This document shows, one piece after another, positions 50,601 through 64,000 of a DNA stretch of 64,000 nt (the stretch's first letter is position 1; the number at the start of each line of letters is the position of its first letter). The DNA is from Amblyornis subalaris (Eukaryota; Chordata; Aves; Passeriformes; Ptilonorhynchidae). The DNA lies in contig JACAXG010000202.1 of assembly GCA_018881555.1 (NCBI GenBank), positions 434,001 to 498,000 on the forward strand, in the 5' to 3' direction. The translations under genes and the position numbers were made by a program. The notes beneath the pieces were generated by a model that was not told the origin of the DNA, did not search any database, and saw only the letters and a list, made by a program, of their open reading frames with translations.

Positions 50601-53600
50601 GACANGTGAAAAATGCTTCCAAAGGCTGAACTGAGCCAACAAGCCTGTGAGCAGGCCACAAAACCCTGAAAAGAGTCACATGAAGCAGCAGGGATCTTGG
50701 TGTGGTCATTTGATGAAAGGTTTATTAACAAGATGCCTCCTTTCTGGATAAATTTCAGTTTCCACAGTTACAGAAATGTTTTACACTGTGAATATTTCAA
50801 GGGAGAAGAGCAAAATTGTGGTTCTACAAAAAGGCAGCATGGAGCTGCTTTGCTACTTGGATAAGTAACAGCTGTTGTGCAGCTTTTGGGGTCAAAAAGA
50901 ATCCCAACATAAGAAGCACAGTACTGATGACTGCAAAGAATATAAGGAAGAATAAAAAGTATTTTCAGAAAAAATATATTTGCTTTGTATGTTCAAATAT
51001 TTCTGAAATATAAAAACATTGACTCTTCAACCCACACTGGGTCACGTGGTTCCATACACCAGTGTAATCAGCATTATCCTAAAATATTTTACCTTTATGG
51101 GATTTGTAGGAAGGTTTCATTTCCTGTACGTATTTCACCCAGAAAATAAATACTGAAAAATGTATTTGACCTACTGGTTAGTAAGGAAGACGGATTTTAT
51201 GCCCTAGATTATAGCTGAGTATCATTTCTCTTATGCCCCTTGTCATGACTGCAGAAAAATGCTTTGCCATTTTTTAAATTCAGATATTTTTCATGGTTTG
51301 TACAAGCAGTGTCCTTCTGCTTTATTCATGTAATTAGTCATCACTAAACTGATGTAAGTAAATAGTCTCTTGAAGAGCCCAAGAAGACCTCATTTTCCAT
51401 AGGAAAATGACTTTAAATGAGCCACAGAGCACATCTTTCACCTCACAGAACACCTGAGTTCACATGGAGAGCTCTTGAGTCTGTCCTTTCAGTGAAACCT
51501 GAGCAGTTGTTATGAATGATGGGAGAATAATCAGGAAAATTAATGACTTTCCAAAGACTGGGAAGGCAATTGCTGTGAAGCCACTCCAATACTACTGGTG
51601 ACAGTAACTGGCTGTCTGCTGTGTGGGAATGTTCATCTGCCAACAATTCGCATTTNAGACACCACAACAAAGTTTTGGTGACAGTGTTATTAAAAAATGG
51701 GGCCCTGTTCCAGTGCTCCACATGGCAATGTGAGAAAGTTTAGAACACAGATGATGATTTTTTCTGTACAGATTATACCTANTCAGCTGAGAAAAATAAA
51801 CAATGAAATGATGCTATAAAATGAGACAGAAAGAAACTCAAACCATGATTTTGCGGCAAAACTATCTAAATGCACTTGTTGGAAGGAGAAAAGCCTGGGT
51901 GCATTTTCAGAAACAAAAAAAAAATCATTTTTCAGGCTCATAGAAGGCTATTCACCAGGTATCAGAAATAAAAAGCATTAAGAGAGCATCAGTGAGCTTG
52001 GGAATTAGCCCAGTGAAAGGCCAAGACTCAGGAAATCCAGCAGGGATAGACACAGATATTTTAAGAAAGGAAAAGTCTAGATAACTTTCCTCTCCTAGTA
52101 CTGGTAGCTCCTTGTAAATCACATAATTCCTCATCTCACAAAGATATAGGATGTATGAAGGATGCCAGCCAAATGAGACAGAAAGACTTCTGGAAAACAA
52201 ATAAAAATCTTGGTATATGGACTGTTCATCCNCACTTCTCTTATATTCCACTGGGGCTTTTCCAATGCTCCCTTTGATTCCTATCAGCACTGAGACACTG
52301 TATTTTACTACCAAAACAACGAACTGGGCTATGGGGAANTTCTCACCTTCCTCAAGTTTCACTCTATGACTGTGGAGAATTATCTATGAAATCAATTAGT
52401 TCATTTACTTTGAGCCACATCTGCTCCCATGAGGCCATCATGGATGAGNTTCTCTTGATTCATGGGCAATTTGGGGAACTTCAACAGATATCAAAGCAAA
52501 GCATTTAGGTAACAGTGAGTTATATTATTTCGTGNAGCAGACAGCTAGTTCTAATTCTAAATCTTGAAAACAATCCTGTGGATAATGGCTATGCTTACTG
52601 AAATCAATGTTGTATATGAGGCTGAACTAGTTTCAAAATGAGTCCCTGATAGCCAGGTTTTGGTACAGTCAGATGGATCTCTGACACAAAGGAAGATTCT
52701 AAAATTTCCAAGCAACTCCAAAAAGAAATAAATGAAAAAAGAGTGCTTTATCTTTCTCTTTAAATAAAAACTGAAGCTTGTTAATCTGCATTTTTTAAAT
52801 TTTCAGTAAATAAAATTTCATTGTAGTAGTTCAGACTTACATATTTTACTGCCCCAAAGGGTTATACCATTAGTCTTTTAAAAGCACAGTGGTCACATTT
52901 TGTCTGATTAACAGCTTTTTACAGCACCAGNCTAATTCATTTTCTTTTCAGAATCAGTCACCCATATTGACTTCACTCTACCTCAGCCATATGTTTAAAC
53001 ATGCACACAAATTACTGTGAGCCATCCAGGGATTTTGCTAGAATCCAATTTACTTGACACCTTTTTTGGGTATCTGCTAAATTAATATATGTAGGCTTGC
53101 TAATACTTTTTTCAGTTTAATGGTAATATTTTAGCTAAGCAAAATGTGATGTGTTTATATTGCTATTGCTGTGCAGTCGAAACATATAAGTTGTTTGAAC
53201 AGCTTACGGAAACTGTCAAGAATCAATGCTATGCAATAATTCCTCCCTGGAACAAATGCTCATTCCAGCNATTTGGTATGCAACACACTAAGCATTTCAC
53301 ATAATTATCTGACTTCACANTGTCATTTTGATACGCATTGTATACCCCAGCCTATAGGAAAAGTTGCTTAGAACAAGGATTTAGAGTGGTTGAGTACAAG
53401 CATGATTCTCTGTTCACATCTCTTATCTAGTACAAGTATTGCACAAGAAAATGCTGCAATATCAAACCATTTCCAGCTCACACATCAACAAAATTTACAA
53501 AAATTTACAGCTTTTGCCATTAGAAGCTTTAAAAACACCATCCAATCTTATTAGCATTGTAAACAGAATCAAAACTTTACTTACCCACAATAACATTTAA

Positions 53601-56600
53601 ATATGCTATGGCCAGGAATTCAGCATTAAATCCAAAATCAGTAACAATATAAGATTTAATAGCAGCTGAATTAAGCCAGATAGGCTGTTTACTTACAGTA
53701 CATATTGCATATGTGCATAAATGTCATACACTATATAGAAAGATAAGCATAACTGAATATCAATAAAAATGCCTTAAGACATTATCTCCTTATCTGAAAA
53801 CATTTGGCCTCAACTGAATGCTAAAACAGTTCTCACTTGTGTCGAGGATGAGAAGCCAGAAAACCATTAACTAAGTCATTTCCATACATCTCCACTTAAC
53901 AAGTAAAAATGAAGGTAACAAACAACCTCCTCCTCCACCCCCTTTCACCAAATGGTGAGTATAAAACATTAGGCAAATAAAAGAAACAGAAAGCCAATTT
54001 AATTTTCTCCTGTGTGCTTGTAACTAAGTGCTTGTCCTTTATGAGCCAGAATCGTGGCACCAGCACCTCTGTGAACCTGCTTCAGTGGCACTGGACCGAA
54101 GGGAGAAACCCAACAGCCAGGGATGAGCTGGGGAGGACAGACAGATGGGATGGGGATTTTTGAAGAGGAAAGCTGAACAGAGTTCAAGGAGCCATTTGGA
54201 GCAGCTTTCCATGGCAACAGAGAGTTGTGGGATATATTTAAGAATCAGAGGAAGATGGTAAGATGAGAGATTGAAGACTCGATCTCTCAGGAAGACACGC
54301 ATTTGGGTTCCCCAGGTAGTCTGGGTGCTAAACAAGAAGAGGTGCAAACCTGACTCATCTGCCTTGGGAAGGCAAAGTGACAAACCCTTGTACCTCACCC
54401 AAAGCACATTTGCTGCTTTTAAATTCCTCTANGAGGAAACGTTTCACAATGCTCAGAAAGCTCCTCTGCTCTGAGGTACAATCAGCAGATCTGAAGAANA
54501 GACTGTACTCAAGGGAAACTCCATTTATGCTTATCCTTTATATTCTCCTCTTTAGGCACCACCTTTGGCCTCTGGGCAAAGCTGCAGCTGCTGCTGTTTT
54601 ATGCTAATAGATATTACCCACTTTCTCAAGGTAGGGGATCAGCCTATCAATCTAGAAATTAATATCCTTTTCCATTGTACATTGAAGAGCAGCAGGTCAG
54701 AAGCAAGTTCAGTTACAAAATTTCTGATATGTGATCTAAAGCTGTACTTATCTATCACCCTAGCTCAAGAGGAGAGGATGACTAACTGCTTATCCTAGAA
54801 TTAATCCTACTGATAAGAAGGTAGCACAAAATACACCAACAATGAATGGTATTTCACTGGTACTCACTGCAGAGCTTTTGAATTATCACAAAACAAACCA
54901 CATTTGTGCTAAAGTAGTTGCAAGTACTCCACAGGCTCTGCATCCATACCAGAAGGAATATAGGAAGAATGGTAAATTCAGCTGCAGGCAAATATTAACA
55001 GTTTTCCCCATCACTGTGCAATCCAGACGAGGACATAAGCATTCATTGCATTCTGTGATGGAGGGTGAGGTAATAAAACAGAAATGTGCAGACAAAAAAC
55101 TCTAATGCACCTACTTTTTCTGACTCTACCCACACTGTTCCACACATTTGACTTAAATCTACATTTTCTTTTTGGCATTCTGTTTAAGGATGCATCAATT
55201 TATTTAGTTGCAAGAATATCACACATCAAGAGATTTGCCAAGCATTATTCCCATAAGCAAATAATTTTCCAGGCAGAAAAGCTTTACCAACATACATTCA
55301 AATTACTGAGACTTTACATGGGCAGTAAAACTATTTCTTCTGTGAAATAGCTTAGCTTGTTACTTTTCCTTAGTTATGCAGAGGCAAAATATCTTTAAGC
55401 ATGGTTCTGATTTACAGTAACTATCAGAAGGAAAACATAACAGCAAGAAAGGAAATGTTCAAAATGCTATTTATACCCTTACGAGGCATAGTAATTCTTT
55501 CTAGAAATTATTACAGATTTGACAGTAATACCAAGTACAGTAAATACTGCCGTGCTACAGCAAACNGAGTATCTCATTTCCAGCTATAAAAAACTATGTT
55601 TGTATAATGTGAAGAGGACTGAAGACATCTTCCTTAACCTGCACAATATCTTTGAAGAGAGAAACACAATAATCCTTGTACTGAGCACAAATAAGTAACA
55701 AAACTTATTATATGGGTTGATGTTTTTAATGCCAGAATTTTTACTAGTTGCATTTGACAACACAATGCATGTAGCATTTTCCTAGATAGATCCAACACAA
55801 ACAAATCGGTGACTTCCATAGATTCCTGTGAAAATATGAAATTATACTTTGGAGTTTTTCTAACCTAGTCATGAAAGGAAAAAGGTTTTTAACTAATCTT
55901 GGTATATGCTACAACAGTTAAATAGATTTCTTCAAGTATCCATAATGCAACTAAATTGCAAATCACAGTTCAGTGGGAGCTCAGGGCGCTCAACAGCCTC
56001 CAAGGGTGGGTTTGCTTATGCAGAAAGGAGCATCTGCACATGTGAGAGTTCATCCATGCTCATTTTATTTTTGCTGCTATATGTGTCCTCAGAAAAGAGT
56101 CTCATACTCGGTTAAGTGAAACAGTTTGTCTACAAATACAATGTGGGGGTACTTGTTCATTTTCATTAACAGAACAAAAGGATTTAAATGCCAATCCTTT
56201 GGAAAAAAAAGCCTTTTGTGTAGGATGGCTAACAAACAGTACACCTGTTCTTACAAGTTGTTAAATGCTTTCAGTTCCACACATAAAAGATGAGTGCTCG
56301 TTACATTTCTGGGCCCTTATGTAACAAAGCTTGTTAAGAAAGTTGCAGTTGCAGTTTGGATTTCAGTGTAACAGGCACAAGGGAATGTGCTTTGCCTTAA
56401 ACCGGCGGATCTTGATTTGTCTCTGTCCCCCAGAATAGTCATGCTAAGCTTACAAAGATTGCTCTTCCTTTGCAGGTTCTTTAGGAATAACTTCTGAACC
56501 TTCTGGTGTCCAAAATCCAATCTGAAAAATACTGAGACTTGAAAGCAGCATCCCAGCCATTTCCATCTGATACTTGATGTTCACAGCAGATGTGTTATTT

Positions 56601-58662
56601 CACTATGGTTAAACATCTTATTAAGTAATTTAGGATTGACATTCACAATGGCTTACTGTGGTATGATGTACTACCAGAAAGGAAAAGATGAAAGCTGTGA
56701 CCTGACTCCTTGCAATATATTGCAACAAAACTCCTGAAATATAGGCGAAATGTGGAAGACCATGGGAAGACTTCACTGCTCAGCTCTCACTGGGCAGCTC
56801 TGACCCTCCTTTCAGTAAACCATAATTCTCTGTATATAAGCAATGCGACTTCATGTTACATTAAAAGATAATTAAAAAAACATAATTAAGCTGGACCAAA
56901 TCTCCACCTTTTCTGCAAGGAAGATGGTCTTCTGGAGCAAGCAGGGATTGTCCTACGTTTGGAGGCAGATACAGCACCTTTTAGGGAGAAAAGTGTTGAT
57001 TCTTCAAATCTCTACTAAATAAGGCAGTCTTCCTGCACAATACATATTGAAAATTGGGAAAGAAAAGACAACTGAGATGTGAAATTTATGCCATACTGCT
57101 TGAAATGCTGCATTCCACAGAAAGTCGAATTGCTCGCCCACATGCAGCTCTTCAGGAGATGGATACCTGGATGGATGGGAGTCCACATGAGATCTGTGAT
57201 TCCTCCTGATGGACAGNCATTTGTAGCTACCTGGCAACAGTCTGTGAGTCCATCAGAAACCTCAGAGAAAGAAGCAGAAACACGCCCGTGGAGGGGAAAG
57301 CTCTGTTCTGATCCTGCCTCACTATGGCAGTGAAATTTGGTTGCTAAAGATCAGGTCAGGACCAGGGCACTGAGAACGAAAATGTCTCTATAAAACATGC
57401 CCAGAACAAATGCCCATGTTTGTGTTACCAAACACGTGCTGCAGGGAGTGGGCCAACATCCCACAGCAGGGATCTTCTCTACTCAGCTTGCCTGGCACAG
57501 ACTCCAGAATCCCTGGCAAGGAATTCAGAATCCCTNAGCTACTCAAAGGACCTTGGATAACAAGAGTGGAGGCGAGGAGCAAAATCCCATCCACTGAAAA
57601 GGGAGCAGTTCCTTGTTATAGGCCCAGACAAGAATGGAAGAGGTTAGAAAGCACCACAAGAGAGGAGGAGTCAGGTGTGCACCCTGTGAGGTGTCCCACA
57701 AGTTCAAATTTCATCTAGAACACCACCTNTAAAAGCTATTTCTGGTGACAGCTCAGCTATTTCCAACACACCCTATACCAGTTCTGCTGTCCAGAGCTGA
57801 CACAGAGCCAGAGACAAACATTCAGCATGCTGGGAATAGATGAACAGTGCAAAACAAATCAACTCCCTCATGCCTATCAGCAAATATTTTCTTTCACTAT
57901 TTGTGCATCATGTATTATTAGTAAAAAACTGTACAACCACTGGTTCTCAATAAAAATATTNAATATGAAAGTTTTATCTAATTTTAAATGAAACACCTTC
58001 ATTTGAAAATACAAACATGCACTGCTGTCATTTGAATTTGTGCTCTCTCTCAGAAAACANAGAAAAGCACAGAGCAGAAGTAATGCGATGTGACAGGTGA
58101 CCGGACACAAATCACAAACAGTTAAGGAATGCCATTTACAAAAGCCCATTTCTTCAAGTTAATCACCCTTATTACCAAACAAATACTAAGAATAACATGA
58201 TTTAAAATAAAATTAGTGAGGACCAATAAAAGTCTAATTCACTAAATTACAGCAATAATTGTCCATTACTCTCCATAATGTAGCTTAGCCAGCACTAAGG
58301 TCTGTCACTTGAGACTGCAACTGCACAACAACCATATCATAAAAAGGTATTTTCACAAAAGCTACATTTCAACAGCTGTCAGTTTTCCAAGATATAACAG
58401 GTTTCCTTTGCACTAAGGAGTGAGCCTTAGAGTGAGACTGTGTAATGCATATCCTTGTAAATCTTCCCTCCCGGAAGATTTNCTTATCCCCAACAAAAGG
58501 TAGAATAGTTTAGCACAAATCACGTCACAATGCCACACCTCATGAAATGTCTTAAAAACATCCATACAGAAATAGTTTTAATCTCTTTCAAGTGATTATA
58601 AGTCTGGTCTAAAAGTGGTTTTACTACTACATGTGGACAATAATGTGTTGCTACACATGCCC

Positions 58663-58698
58663 ATAATACAGGATATAATTTTATAATACAGGACATAG
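58663..58698. repeat. Imperfect tandem duplication, about 20-base period
   Basis: The word ATAATACAGGATAT at 58,663 recurs as ATAATACAGGACAT at 58,683, giving two near-identical units with a 20-base period in AT-rich intron sequence. Confidence 0.7.
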
Positions 58699-58830
58699 CT
58701 TGACTTAATTTATCTCAGTGTATCAATTGATAACACAATCTGATCATGGAATAAGCTGAAAAATAATTGTAAATTCTACTGACATCTGATAAAAAATNCA
58801 AGCTTGTAAAATAAACTGTTTTACATACTA

Positions 58831-58855
58831 AATTCTACACCACAAGTGTAGAATT
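58831..58855. repeat. Perfect 10-base inverted repeat, 5-base loop
   Basis: Arms AATTCTACAC and GTGTAGAATT flank the loop CACAA in the intron upstream of coding exon 2. No related copy was noticed elsewhere in the window. Confidence 0.9.
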
Positions 58856-61800
58856 ATGTACACCAAAGGACTTCTGCACACTGTTTCATACCCCTCCAGA
58901 AGAGTAAAAGCACATTTTCTTTGTAATTTTTTGCCCAATCAAATCTCATNAAGGAGTTAAATTTATTATTATAGAGTCACTCCATAGAAACAAGACACAC
59001 TAACATTTTCATGCTCACAATGAAAATATCAAACAGCTTGTGGTGATCAGTTACAATATTCCATCTGTTTTTTCTATGAAAAACTGTTTTTTCTTACAAC
59101 CTCANCTAAACTCCTGAGAAAGAATAGCTTTTATGAAGTATTCATGAGCAAAATTCCACACAAAGCANAGGATTAGGTATAAATAAACATAACATAATTA
59201 AAGTAATGTAAGACGCTTGGGGCTATAGCAGAAATTAGCATATATGGAAAAGTATTGTCTCTTCATAAGGAAAGACTCAAATTATTACTGGAAAATGAGA
59301 CTACCCAATCAAAATGAGCATACATTGTACATACANTGGTGCCTTTGGAAATTAAATGGATGCAAAGGGGATATTCTCATCAACTGATTTGTATAAATTG
59401 GGACGCAACAAGAAGAATTCGAGAAGACAGTGCTAAAAAAAGCTGTTGTTTTTTCAACACACAAGCACAAGAGGTACAAATGGGGCCTGATTGCTAACAC
59501 TNTTCTCTGGGAATTTGAGAGAGATTTGTCGCCTCCTCAGTTTTTCAGAAAATTGCTAAATGCACACAGGTACTTTGTGAAGCCCATGGCTTCATATTCC
59601 TACTCATGAATAGGAGGTAATTTCCCAAAGTATTTAAATATTTCCACAGTTTCTTAACATGTTTCACTGAGACCTCTTCTCACCCTCAGTAAGCAGCAGC
59701 TGCAATTCTTACGGCGAATTCCTGCCCAGTTCAGAAAGAATTAATAAATTAATGGTTTCATTTTTGGTTTTTCTGCCCAGCGTAAAGATATGATATTATT
59801 TTTCCATATTTTGGACACGCAGCCCAAGTAATGCTGCTACACTAGAAGACAACACAGGTCTCTGACCATCCCCTGGTATTTCTCATTTGGCTGTGCAGAC
59901 CAGCATCAAAAGTACCTTTTTGTTTTGTTTTTTTTNCCTTTTAGTTGTTTTGCTGGGGTTTTTAAAAGATGTCTTTGTAAAAAAATATGAAAACCTGGAC
60001 ATGTAAAACCAAATACTAATGATGCAACCAATTAATCCNTGCAATCAACTGAACGTGCTGAGTAAAACTGCATCAAGGGAATAAGCCAAAAGAATAGCAG
60101 ATGTAATTTCCATCAAAACAGATGACAAAATGCATACACTTTCCAAACATAAGGTCATGACAGTTCATTATGCATGATTAGCATACTTCCCTCTTGCATA
60201 ACAGCATGCTCACCAGACCCTGGTTAATTTGAGTGTAATGAGTAAGTGACACCAGCTGACTGGAGTTAGTTAAAAGTAAAGACTACAGCTACAAGAACCT
60301 CTGGAATAATCTGTTCCTCAACAAAGTTCTACATTGCTAAGGGTCACAAAGCTGTTCAGTTCCCTGCAGCTAGTTTGTCTTTTCCAAGGCACATCATTAT
60401 GCACACCTAGGTACCATTACATCCAACATTTAGGGCCGTGTAATAAAAATCTGGTTTAGCACAGATTTGTGGATTCTCTTTGTTACATAACCACTGCATA
60501 TAAAAAATATGAACAATAACATGTATAATATATACAATACACAGGAAGAATCCCCATAGATACCCCAAAATACCCACNTTTATATACACACAGCAACAAC
60601 ATATTCCTCCTGTCACCCTCACTGCATANCCAGTGATGATTTAAGAGTTCATGAATAATTTGAAGAAACTGTGAAACCACTACAGAACCAAAGACATTTA
60701 CTACTTAAGTCATTAAAAGTTTTAGTATCAGACTTTATTTTAATCAAGTTTTATAATGCCAGAACTATTTCAGTTATTTTCCAGAAGAGGGTAAGAACAG
60801 GGATTTCTAGTTCACTTACTGCCAGAAGAACATTGGCTATAATTTACCCATCAGCCAAATTAAGCACTAGAATAGTGACACAAATCTGGATGAAAGTTTT
60901 GAAGACTTGTATCGAAGGTAAGCAGGGATAAAGCATTTTGTTGCTTGTTTTGTTCAGAACCAGGTCATGTTCTGAGAGCTCTGTGTGTATCCCCTCTCCA
61001 ACATGGGTCACAATTCCTCTCCATATCCCAATTCCCTTTCCACAGCCCTCCTGCCTTCCAAGTTTCTCTCTGGATTACACCTCAGACTTGCCAAGGCCAT
61101 TTAAAGTTAATGAAGGTGGACTGGCTGAAATTTTCTTCAGGCTACAATTCTTCCCCAGCGCTTTCATCCTTGTCTTTCATGTCAGTAATACTCTGTGTAC
61201 CCACAGAAATTTAACTTAGCTTTACTACCCTTGCACACAGGCAGACTGATGAAATACTACAGAAAGGAATAGCAAATTTCATAACACATCATGCAGATCA
61301 AGCAGACAGACATTGCAGAGATGCTCTTCCCTTTAGACTTCATCAATTTCCAGAATAACATTTCAAACAGTTTTTCAGAAGCAAAATCCCAAAACAGTAA
61401 AGGCTTGATCCAAAATCCCAAGTGATTCTACAGCTGGTCAACATCCATGGCTGTAAAACCTGCACTCATAATAAAAGGAAAGCTAATTCCCACCTCACCA
61501 TCTGTAACAAATTACATAAGCTTGTCCCATAACATTTTAACCTGAACAACTTCTTTGTTCCTAGATCTAGGAAGGATCCCAGTAGAGTTATTATCATGTT
61601 AGGAGTAAGTTTCTCCAAAAAACGGAGATTTTTTTGTTATGATCAATACATCACATTCATCACTGTTAACAGNCTCAGAGGTGTTCAACTATTCAAACCT
61701 GGCTCAGGAAAAAATTGATCCAAAACACCAGAGAGTGCCATCAGGAGGTGGCGAGGACTACTGGAGTTTAACGGCATATGGTAATAACTTCCAGACATAA

Positions 61801-63769
61801 CCCAACCACATTCTAAGGTTTCTTGAGCAGGAAATGGCATATTATGGTTTATTTATTAAGTGAAACTACATATAACTTCTTTTTTTCAGATTTTTACCAA
61901 TATANATGAAAACTTGCAAAGTGGTAAACAAAAAAAACCACCACAAAAATTAACACTTTCTCTTCATCTATGCAGATCTGACATGCCCTGTTTTCCNTAC
62001 ATAACAAATCTCAGATTAGAAAATTCTGACATTCTGAACTTAAATTTAAAGCCTTGCAGTACCTGAGTGCTTAGNTTTTGATACCCTGGAATAGAAAAGA
62101 TTCACATTTCCTAAAAGAAAGCAAGTATCCATTTCCTTGTAACAAAAATGGTGCAAACCTCTTTCGTAAGACTTTAAAAAAGGTGAATCCTTAATTTCCA
62201 CATCTGTGAAGGACTCCTTTAAAAACCTCCTGCCATAATGCTTTCTTGGATGAAGAGCCTTGATGTTTTGTGGAAGGCATTTTCTTCTGTCATTAAAAGG
62301 CTGTGACAGAAATCACTTTTGGGCTTTTCACAAATAATGAAGAGAAAATTAAATTACTCCTGCTTTAAATGAGTTGTTTTAATTAGAAGTGGGAGAGAGA
62401 CATAGCTCCCAAGTGACCCATAGTGCATTTGAGACAAACAAAAATGTCATTTTCAGCAAGCCTGTTTGTGGGTGTTGAACCCCGTGTGTGCTGAGCCACA
62501 GTGATGATTTCTGTATGCTCACAGCTAATTTAAAGGCTTTCCATAAACACAGCATTACAGTGTTTCAGTGATTCCTTAACATAGAGGAGTTTATCCCAAC
62601 ACGCCTCTCTGTAATTATCCTGTTGAAGGAAAGCAAAGCAGACAGAGTAATCACATCTCAGGAAAATGATTCCTGGGAAATTAGCATATAAACCTTTCCT
62701 GTTTCTGTCCTCTCGTTGAAATTTTTCCAATTTTTGCCGCTTAACACATTTTTAAAAACCTCCACTCCTTACAGTACATCTTTGCCTTTGCTTTAGAGTT
62801 TAAAGCCATTTGAGTTTTTCGGGGAAGCTCATTGCATAAGGGAAGGTCTGGCTAAACACATCCACCTTAGGATCACCCTCAATGAGAATCCACATCACAT
62901 AACAACTTTTGTGATTGCTTTCGCTTGACCAAAAACTGCCACATGCTGTTCTCTGTTCCTTGTAGGTTAAGGTAAAACATCTGACTGGAGTTGCTACTTT
63001 TTAGCAAACAGGAAACCTTCGTTTGGAGATTAGAGTAGCAGCACTGATGAGATGGCAGTGACCACAGAGTGGCTCAGCCAGAGATGCAGTGTTAGTTGCA
63101 CATCCATGGCGAACTCTCTCGTCTCAGAATTTCCTGTGCCAGGCTGTCTGGATGAGCCCAGCCCCAGGCGAGCCAGGCTGTCTAATGGATCAAGGAAAGA
63201 CAAAACAGGTTCACAATTAAAGCTGAGAAAGTCCTGTATCACTGCTACCACTCCTCATTAACCAGGTGTTTAAATTCAGAACGCACAAGGCTAAGCTGCA
63301 CCGGGCAGTGCTTTGACTGCAAAGCAGGTACCAGGGGGAGCACAAAGCACACCAGGACCCGCAGCTGCTGCCCAGCCTGGCTCCCTCAGAGACATGTGTG
63401 CTCATCACCACAGGGCTCTGGGCAGCATCAGCCTTAGCCCAACTCTAGTGAAGACAAGTCAAGAGAACTGCAGCCGTCTTACTTTTTTTTTTTTTTTTAA
63501 ATTATTAATTATTTTTAATTTTAAAATAAACATGTTGGCAGATCTAAATCACAGACTGAAAAACCTGACTTTCAGTTTTACAGGAACTAAAGAGGAGTTA
63601 GCAAGGTTTCAACTCCAGGTCTATTTAAATTCAAGAAAAAGTTCTCAGCAAATTCAGCATCAGCCAGATTTACCACTAATGTACCAAGGAAAATGTATAC
63701 TATTTTAATGAATGTGTACTATTAAAATTTATTTATTAATATTCACTTTATATATTAAATTATTAATAC

Positions 63770-63786
63770 TTTAGTACAGTACTAAA
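63770..63786. repeat. 8-base palindrome in AT-rich block
   Basis: TTTAGTAC and GTACTAAA flank a single A. The palindrome lies in a block from 63,483 (a T16 run) to about 63,850 that is nearly all A and T. Confidence 0.75.
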
Positions 63787-64000
63787 ATAGTAATGATAAT
63801 GCCTTATTTATCATTAAATTACTACTACTAATAGCACCAATTAGTGTCATTTCCTTCCTTTGCTATGCACTGAATTTTAACTATAGTGTTACTATATCAT
63901 CACACCTTTGATTTGGCTGTCCAATAATTCAATAGAACAGTTCAAGCTGACAAGTGAAGGCATAAGAAACGCATGCTCAATGCTTAAGAAGTCACCAGGT

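Larger units (their letters stand above)
45047..64000 (-). other. GRIN2A: Intron upstream of GRIN2A coding exon 2 (partial)
   Basis: At least 18.95 kb of intron precedes coding exon 2. The exon with the start codon and signal peptide (family motif LGHSHD) was not found, so it lies beyond the window. The stretch contains an AAAT microsatellite at 47,614, a 20-base tandem duplication near 58,663, a 10-base hairpin at 58,831-58,855 and an AT-rich block from 63,483 to about 63,850. Several n calls cluster between 44.7 and 46.5 kb. Confidence 0.85.

Noticed and set aside
45047..64000. Possible first coding exon with signal peptide and LGHSHD motif.
   Set aside because: No matching sequence was seen on the minus strand. 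The moderately GC-rich segment near 63.0-63.4 kb has no matching frame.

Overview
The window is an internal piece of a vertebrate gene for an NMDA-type glutamate receptor subunit, GluN2A (GRIN2A), read entirely on the minus strand. Eight coding exons are present. They correspond to coding exons 2 to 9 of the usual 12 and to about residues 139 to 723 of the roughly 1,460-residue protein. Every exon is open, every boundary has GT-AG signals, every phase joins correctly, and the total is 1,754 coding bases. That equals the length I recall for the same exons of human GRIN2A. The sequence matches GluN2A rather than GluN2B at most positions where the two differ.

The organism is an amniote, most probably a bird. 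The coding sequence is close to but clearly different from mammalian GluN2A, the introns are AT-rich and compact, and I recognise no Alu, L1 or other mammalian repeat. I did not find a diagnostic avian CR1 repeat either, so 'bird' is inference and another sauropsid is possible. About a hundred isolated single-base n calls are scattered through the window, more often than expected next to a possible CpG.

Layout, in transcript order from high to low coordinate: 64,000-45,047 is intron upstream of coding exon 2 (first coding exon lies outside). 45,046-44,454 encodes most of the amino-terminal domain. 34,523-34,409 and 25,419-25,214 finish that domain and begin the ligand-binding domain. 23,733-23,565 and 23,440-23,287 are a close pair, separated by a 124-base intron, that carry the S1 half of the ligand-binding domain. 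18,797-18,672 encodes membrane segment M1. 16,072-15,843 encodes the M2 pore loop and M3. 10,768-10,608 begins the S2 half of the ligand-binding domain. 10,607-1 is intron. M4, the C-terminal tail and the rest of S2 lie beyond the low-coordinate end.

The remaining 62 kb is intronic. It holds simple repeats, a 35-base tandem duplication, several perfect short hairpins, one CpG-dense patch and AT-rich tracts. I found no second gene, structural RNA gene, CRISPR array or complete mobile element, and nothing that I would call a new biological system. The exons together encode the channel pore, the zinc-sensing lower lobe of the amino-terminal domain and most of the glutamate pocket.
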